Of a stretch of 12,858 bases of DNA, positions 7,089 to 12,858 are shown one piece after another. Position 1 is the stretch's first letter; each line of letters starts with the position of its first letter. The notes beneath the pieces are model-generated. The model saw only the letters and a list, made by a program, of their open reading frames with translations. It searched no databases and was not told the origin of the DNA. The stretch comes from Hymenoscyphus infarciens (Eukaryota; Ascomycota; Leotiomycetes; Helotiales; Helotiaceae): assembly GCA_001414345.1 (NCBI GenBank), contig LLCB01000681.1:1-12858 (forward strand), read 5' to 3'. Made by a program: the position numbers and the translations under genes.

Positions 7089-10000
7089 TTATATAAAGCT
7101 AAGTTCTTTAAGAAAGCTCTTATGCTTTACTTTATTTAAAGCTTTAGTAAAGCCGTCTACTTTTTGTTCTTTAGTAAAGACGTATATAATATCTATAATA
7201 CCCTTAGTAATAAGGTCTCTTATAAAGTAATATTTCACGTTTATATATTTAGTATGTTCGTAAAATATAGGGTTTTCGTTTAGGTTTATAGTGCTTTTAT
7301 TATTAATATATAGAGAGAACTTTACTTATTTATAAAAGCCTAACTCTTTAAGTAAAGCTATAATATATATAGCTTCTTTAATAGCTAGATTAAGAGCTAT
7401 GTATTTAGCTTTAGTAGAGCTTTAAGTTATAATAGACTAAAGCTTATTACGCTAAGTAAAGGGACTACCTGTTATATAGAATATATAGCTACTAGTAAAC
7501 TTCCTAGTACTAATATCTCTAGTGTAATTAGTATTAGTAAAGCTGCTTATATAAAGGGATAAGTTACTATAGTATTTAATACTATAATTAATAGTAGTAT
7601 TAAGATATCTTAGAACTCTTTTAATAGCTTTAAAATGATTAGAGCTAGGATTACTAGTATATCTAGCTAATCTTATAACTAAATAAGCTATATTAGGTCT
7701 AGTTCCTAGAGTAATATATAGTAAATAACCTATAATACCTTAAAATAGCTTTATATCTAATTTAAACGCTTTATCTTTATTAGGTATTAGTTTTACTTTA
7801 GCTATTATAGGCGTATATATAGGATTAGCTTCTTTAAAACCGTACTTTTCTAATACTTTAACTATATAATTACTTTAGTCTAGCTTTAAAACCTAATTAT
7901 TATAAGAGTCTTTACTTATAGTAATATATATGCCTAGATAGTCTTTTATAAGTCCTAAGTCTTTAATTATAAAATACTTTTCTAGGTTTTTAATAAGTTC
8001 TTTAGCTAATAGAATAGAAGAAGCTATTATAACTATATCGTCTACATATATACTAAGTATAATAGACTTCTTTCTATTAATCTAAAGACAAGATTTAGAG
8101 TTTAAAGGACTATACTTTAAGTCTTTAAGAACTTTAGTTAAAGTATAGTACTAGATCCTAGCTAATTGTTTTAAGCTATATAAAGCCTTTAAAAGTAATA
8201 GACTAGTAATACTATTACTTTCTTTTATAAAGTAGTTACTTACTTTTAAGTAAGTACCTAGTTTTTTAAGAGGCTTTATATATAGATTACTAGTATCTAT
8301 AGGTTTATAAGTAAAAGTAGATACTATATCTATCTTATATATAATAAGACTATAAAGTATAACTAAAGTAAAGACTAGTTTCTATAAGATCTACTTAATA
8401 AGTCTAGTATAAGAGTCTATATAGTCTCTTCTATAGATCTATTTAAAGCCTTTAGCTATAAATCGACTTTTTAGCTTTATATAGCTATCTTTAAGATCTT
8501 TAATTTTATAAACCTACCTAGTTTTAATAGGTATAATAGAAGAAGAAGAAGAAGAGTCTAAAAAGCTATTAGCTTTCTAAGTCTTATTAGACTCTAAAGT
8601 ATTTAGCTTACTTTATATAGACTTAATCTAGTAGTCTTTATAAGGATTACTAGGACTAATAGCTTTTTTATAAGTTTTAGGTTCTTAAATAAAACTTATA
8701 AGCTTCTTAATAGTAACTTTAGAAGTTATAGCCTTATTATTATCTTCTTTTATAAGGTTTTTACCTTCTATTTTAAAGACTAAAAGAGTAGAAGTAGCGT
8801 AGTTATAAAAGGAAGCTATATTAGTTTTTTTAGTATAGCTTCTATTATAGTTATAGCTAATAGCTTTTTAAGGTCTTAGATTAATAGATTCCTTTATAGC
8901 TTCTTTATCTTTGCTTTCTATTATAAGATTAATATCTTCTATAGCTTCTTCTTCTTTTAATTCTTCTATATTTATAGAAAGCTCTTTATCTTTAGAAGGT
9001 TTATTTATAATCTCTAAAAGAGTATTATAGTCTTTTAAATTAGAATCTAGTAGAGTACTATAGTCTTCTTTATACTCTAATTCTTCTTTAATAGTAATAT
9101 CTTTAGTAGAGTCTATAGTCTTTTTATTAAAGTTATAGACTAAATAGTTATTAGAAGAATTAAAGCCTACTAGTATACTTTTATTAGCCTTAACTTCTAG
9201 CTTTCCTAGGCTATCTTTAAGTCTTACTTCTTTTAGCTTAAGATAATAATAAAAAGAGCCTAGTACTTTAATATAAGATATATTAAGCTTTTCTTTTAAA
9301 ATAGCTTTATAAAAAGTACTTTTTATAGTAGAGTTATAAGTCTAATTCTTTATATAAATTATAGACTTAACTAAGTAAGGCTAAAAATATAGTAGTATAT
9401 TCTTTTTAGCTACTATAGCTATAAGTCTTTCTAGAATATATCTATTAAGACGTTCTAATATACTATTCTATTCTTAACTATAAGGGTTTATATAATTGTT
9501 ATATATCCTATTCTCTTTATAAAATAGATCCTACTTAGTACTTTTAAACTCTTTAATATTATCTAAGTATAATCCTTTAATAGAGATATTAAATTAATTC
9601 TTTAATAGCTTATATAGTTCTATTAAAGTATCTAAAGCCTTTAATTTAAGCTTAATAGTATAGATATAGACTAGTCTAGTCTTTTAATAAGTAAAAGTAA
9701 TAAAGTAAGATTCTTCTTTATTTCCTTTAACTCTAAAAGGACTAGCTATATCTAAGTTAAAGTAAGTAAGAGAGTTACTATTACTAGGACTCTTTAAAGG
9801 TATATAGCTTACTTTCTTAGTTAGTTTATCTAAATAGTAAGGTTTATAATTATCTATAGTCTTATTAGACTTATTACTAAGCTTAAAGCCTATAGTATTA
9901 TCTATAGTTTTAACTAAATACTCTAGGTTTAAGTAATTAAGTCTCTTATATAATAGAGTAAGATTTTCTTCTTTAATAAACTTATTAATACTATAAACTA

Positions 10001-11342
10001 CTTTTTTAAGCTTACTATAGTCTATAGCTAGTTTAGAAAGATAATAAGCATTATTTTACTAAATAGCTTTAATCTTAATATTAGCTTTATTATTACTAAT
10101 ATAAATATAGTCTTTATTAAGCTTAATATCCTAACCTTTACTAGCTAAAGAGTAAGCTAAAATCAGAGTATTATTAAGACTAGGAACGTAGTATACGTCC
10201 TTAATAAGTAGCTCTATCCCTTTATAAGTAATAAGTATATTACCTTTATCTAATAGAAGTTCTTTAATATTATTAGCTACTATAATTAAGCTATTTAGCT
10301 CTTTAAAATTAAGAAGCTAGTCTTTATTAGACATAAAGTATTTAGTAGCTCTAAAGTCTAATACTAGTCTATTATTAGAGCTAGTAAAGCTAGCTATAGT
10401 ATTATTATTCTTACTATTAGTACTAGCTAATATAATAACTCTAGGTAAAGCTTTAGAGTTATTAGAGTCTTTATCTTTATCTTTATCTTTATTCTTCTTT
10501 TTATTCTTCTTAAAAGAATTATTACTAGTATTATTACTAGTATTTTTACTAGTATTATTACTAGTATTATTAGAGCTCTTTCTAAGCTTTAGGTAAAGTA
10601 TAAAGCATTTACTCTTAATATACCCCTTTTTATTATAGTAGGTATATAAAGAGCTAGTTTTAATAGAAGCTTTATTAGCTTCTAAATTACTTCTTTAAGT
10701 CATTCTAGACTCTTTACTTATAAGGTTACTTATTAAGTTATCTAAGTTTATAAAACTAACGTCGTTTCTTATATCTTCGTACTTTCTAGATATAAAAGAA
10801 TTAAAAGAGCTAAAAAGACTATTAAAGATAGTAACTAATATAAAAGCATTAGATACTTTTTTATTTAAGCTTCTTAAGTATATAACTAAAGACTAGATTT
10901 TAGATATATATTCTTCTATAGTACTAAAGTTACTATAGTAGATATTAGTTATCTTATTATAATATCAACCTACTAGTTCTAGACTAGAGCTACTAAAGTC
11001 AGTCTTAATTTTATCCTAAAGATTAGAAGGAGAGTTAATATCTATATATCTCTTTAAATTATTAGAAGAGATAATAGCTTATAAAGTAGCTAAAGCTTTA
11101 TTACTCTTAGCTTTATAATCGTCTAGCTTATCTTTATATTTTATAGCTAGTTTATCCGATTTAAGCTTATATTTACCTTCTTTTATCTTATTATAGTATA
11201 AAAACTTCCTAAGTTCTTTAATAGTACTTAAAATATAAGATATAAAACCGTTTATCTTTAGATAAAGCTTAGCTTTTATAAGCTACTCTATATAATTAGA
11301 GTAGCTAATTAGCTTCTCTCCTTTAAATAAAGTAGAAGACAT
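7089..11342 (-). pseudogene. Element 2 gag-pol polyprotein, RIP-inactivated
   Basis: One frame of 1418 codons from ATG at 11342-11340 to TAA at 7091-7089. Order and motifs match element 1. The zinc knuckle (10646-10605) keeps its last Cys and the internal Gly, the other ligands being Tyr. The protease site reads LDFRAT (Asp codon at 10358-10356), with the Ser and Gly of LDSGA replaced. Integrase Asp (9752-9750), Asp (9563-9561) and Glu (9455-9453) remain with 35-residue spacing between the last two. RT motif A Asp is at 8330-8328 and YVDD is intact at 8048-8037. RNase H has Asp changed to Asn (7529-7527) and Glu to Lys (7406-7404). In-frame stops occur from codon 20 onward, mainly at Trp and Gln positions. 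Offsets from the start to the protease, integrase, RT and RNase H motifs agree with element 1 after the 21-bp indel difference, so no frameshift is indicated. Confidence 0.95.
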
Positions 11343-11947
11343 ATTTAAATCCTCTTTTTAAAGTCTATATATATATAGATTAAAACGTACTCTTTTAAGT
11401 ACTTATTAGCTTTTTTAGTTAGAGAAGAATAGTAAGCTTTATATTCTCTTTTAAATATAAATAACTATACTATCTTTCTTTCTTACTAAGCTAACTTATC
11501 TTATATAAGAATAAGATAACCTATATACTAATTAAGCTATACTTAACCCTCTCTAAGGATAGCTTCTTATAAGTATAGATAATAGTAGTCTTATATAATC
11601 TAAAAGTCTACTAGAAGAGATAGCCACTTCTTACTAGCTTCTTTATATATATAAGTCCCTATATAAAGGTAGCTATAAGTCTAAGCTTCTTAGTTTAAAA
11701 AGAAGGCTATACCACCCGCTATAGGATGACGTAATTATATAGATATAGCCATAAGTCTAAGTATAAGTAGTATATATATAAGTTTTTATATATATTTACT
11801 TATATCTCTAGCTTTACTCTTACTAGAGCTCCTATCTCAGAGACGCAGGACATAGATCTCTTACTAAAGACTTCACTATTAGAGAGGGGTAGAGGGGGTA
11901 GAGTATACCACCAAATATGACGGTATTCAGACCAGAAGTCAGGTAAG

Positions 11948-11967
11948 GTCACGTGATATCACGTGAC
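11948..11967. promoter_or_regulatory. Perfect 20-bp palindrome with two CACGTG E-boxes
   Basis: GTCACGTGATATCACGTGAC equals its own reverse complement and holds two CACGTG cores, the binding sequence of many fungal bHLH factors. It lies just inside the 5' LTR in the leader, where it could act as a downstream enhancer or as an RNA hairpin/dimerisation element. In element 1 the same place is degraded, keeping only one ACGTGATAT half. Function is inference. Confidence 0.55.
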
Positions 11968-12006
11968 AAGACAAGTTCAGCTCCAGAGACCTAAAAATAG
12001 CTCTCC

Positions 12007-12018
12007 GGGCTCATAACC
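12007..12018 (-). other. Element 2 primer-binding site, complementary to initiator tRNA-Met anticodon arm
   Basis: The plus strand reads GGGCTCATAACC directly next to the LTR border at 12019. This is the anticodon arm of eukaryotic initiator tRNA-Met: G residues of the 5' stem, CAU anticodon inside a CUCAUAA loop, then the start of the 3' stem. The element's RNA therefore carries the complement, GGTTATGAGCCC. An internal tRNA match next to the LTR indicates a primer made from a cleaved 5' tRNA half, as known for Drosophila copia. Confidence 0.88.
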
Positions 12019-12412
12019 TATAAGAGGTTATATACGTATAGAGTAGACTATAGAGTAGGCTATAGAGTAGGTCAGAAGTACGTAAGTTAAATCGGCATAA
12101 GGTAGGTCAGGTAATCGCTAAATCACGTTTCTAAGAAGTCGAAGTATAAGTATAAAAGACTTAGTAAATTTTAACTTAATTACTAGCTAAAAGATAGAAG
12201 AGGGCTATATATACTTCTAGAGTAAATACTAGAAGCTTCTATAGCTTATAAATCAAAGGGGTTACTAGAAGGTTCTAGGGATCACGTGTTCGCTTAACCG
12301 TAACCGAGAACGTAACTGAACGTTCTAGACAACACTAGAAAGAACTAATATAGACTAAGGTTTAAACCTAAAGCCTATTAGTAAGTAAGGTAATTATTAC
12401 CTAACACTAACA
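12019..12412 (-). repeat. Element 2 5' LTR
   Basis: 394 bp; on the minus strand starts TGTTAG (12412) and ends CTCTTATA (12019). It is the best-preserved LTR, keeping a full CACGTG E-box at 12283-12288, both heat-shock-like palindromes (12265-12278 and 12318-12328), the TATATATA candidate (12206-12213) and the ancestral CG-containing strings that are mutated elsewhere. It shares the 11-bp tandem addition with the left LTR, so that variant was present before integration. Confidence 0.95.
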
Positions 12413-12417
12413 TAAAG
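12413..12417. other. Target-site duplication of element 2, right copy (TAAAG)
   Basis: Identical to 6449-6453 and followed directly by CTTT, completing the interrupted satellite unit. Confidence 0.93.
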
Positions 12418-12858
12418 CTTTATTTAAAAAGATAAATATATAATATAATTAATTTTATAATTAAGAAATTATAAAAATATATAGTCTACTAGCTTTTAAC
12501 TAGTTTTTATATCTTTAAAACTAGATTTTAATAGTTTTTAGTATATAATAGTTAAAAGAACTAGTTAATAACTAAAGCTTTATTTAAAAAGATAAATATT
12601 TAATATATATAAATTAATTATTAAGAAATTATAAAATATATAGTCTACTAGCTTCTAACTAGTTTTTATATCTTTAAAATTAGATTTTAATACTTTTTAG
12701 TATAAAAGAGTTAAAAGAACTAGTAAGTAATTAAAGCTTTATTTAAAAAGATAAATATATAATATAATTAAGTTTATAATTAAGAAATTATAAAAATATA
12801 TAGTCTACTAGCTTTTAACTAGTTTTTATATCTTTAAAACTAGATTTTAATAGTTTTT
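12413..12858. repeat. AT-rich ~160-bp satellite, right block
   Basis: After the end of the split unit, three units follow: 12422-12581 (160 bp), 12582-12740 (159 bp) and 12741-12858 (cut by the window end). The first and third share a variant 5' part (GATAAATATATAATATAATTAA and TATAATTAAG region) and the tract TAATAGTTTTT, while the middle unit resembles the left-hand units (AATATATATAAATTAATTATT, TAATACTTTTT). The alternation suggests a dimeric, about 320-bp higher-order repeat. No genes. Confidence 0.9.

Larger units (their letters stand above)
11343..12018 (-). other. Element 2 untranslated leader, least mutated part of the window
   Basis: 676 bp between the primer-binding site and gag, colinear with 685-1360. 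The segment from about 11700 to 12018 retains clearly more G and C and more CpA/TpG than the rest (for example around 11838-11850 and 11940-11995), giving the best view of the ancestral leader. It contains a perfect 20-bp CACGTG palindrome at 11948-11967. No ORF of note. Confidence 0.75.
6454..12412 (-). mobile_element. Element 2: full-length, RIP-inactivated Ty1/copia retrotransposon, inverted
   Basis: 5959 bp on the minus strand, the same family as element 1 and colinear with it throughout. It has 394-bp LTRs, a well-kept primer-binding site, a 676-bp leader, one gag-pol frame of 1418 codons and a TAAAG target duplication. It is somewhat less eroded than element 1: ATG start, RT YVDD and the last zinc-knuckle Cys are kept. 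It is still interrupted by dozens of stops and has lost RNase H residues. It differs from element 1 by an extra 11 bp in both LTRs and by several small indels, so the two are independent insertions and not a local duplication. Confidence 0.95.

Noticed and set aside
12007..12018. Possible tRNA gene fragment (initiator tRNA-Met anticodon arm)
   Set aside because: Only the anticodon-arm match is present, with no acceptor stem, D-arm or T-arm around it, and it abuts the LTR exactly. It is a primer-binding site.
302..12412. One large inverted duplication of a single element
   Set aside because: The copies have different target duplications, different LTR lengths (383 and 394 bp) and several independent indels, so they are separate insertions.

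Overview
This window comes from the repetitive, AT-rich part of a filamentous ascomycete (Pezizomycotina-type) genome. It has no intact gene. It consists of two full-length Ty1/copia-type LTR retrotransposons inserted in opposite orientation into an AT-rich tandem satellite with a unit of about 160 bp. All of it carries the mark of repeat-induced point mutation (RIP): CpA and its complement TpG are almost gone and TpA is very abundant, while C in CpT/CpC and G in ApG/GpG survive. The assignment to fungi rests on this mutation pattern plus the element type; no host gene is present to confirm the species.

Layout: satellite (1-301); element 1 on the + strand (302-6274; 383-bp LTRs at 302-684 and 5892-6274; target duplication GAACT); a 179-bp satellite spacer (6275-6453); element 2 on the - strand (6454-12412; 394-bp LTRs at 6454-6847 and 12019-12412; target duplication TAAAG); satellite again (12413-12858). 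Removing both elements and one copy of each duplication rejoins a continuous satellite array of about 160-bp units.

Each element has the order LTR, primer-binding site, 676-bp leader, one gag-pol frame, short 3' region, polypurine tract, LTR. Gag-pol keeps a single frame over about 1420 codons: Gag, CCHC zinc knuckle, aspartic protease, DD35E integrase, reverse transcriptase, RNase H. The integrase-before-RT order defines Ty1/copia (Pseudoviridae-like). Both copies are dead through stop codons and lost catalytic residues caused by C-to-T and G-to-A changes, with no frameshift seen at the landmarks checked. The primer-binding site matches the anticodon arm, not the 3' end, of initiator tRNA-Met, which points to half-tRNA priming as in Drosophila copia.

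The two elements form a tail-to-tail inverted repeat with arms of nearly 6 kb around a 179-bp loop. I see no new enzyme system. The points most worth a second look are the half-tRNA primer site, the inverted architecture, the satellite with alternating subtypes, the different pattern of residue loss in the two copies, and conserved palindromic or heat-shock-like motifs in the LTRs and leader.
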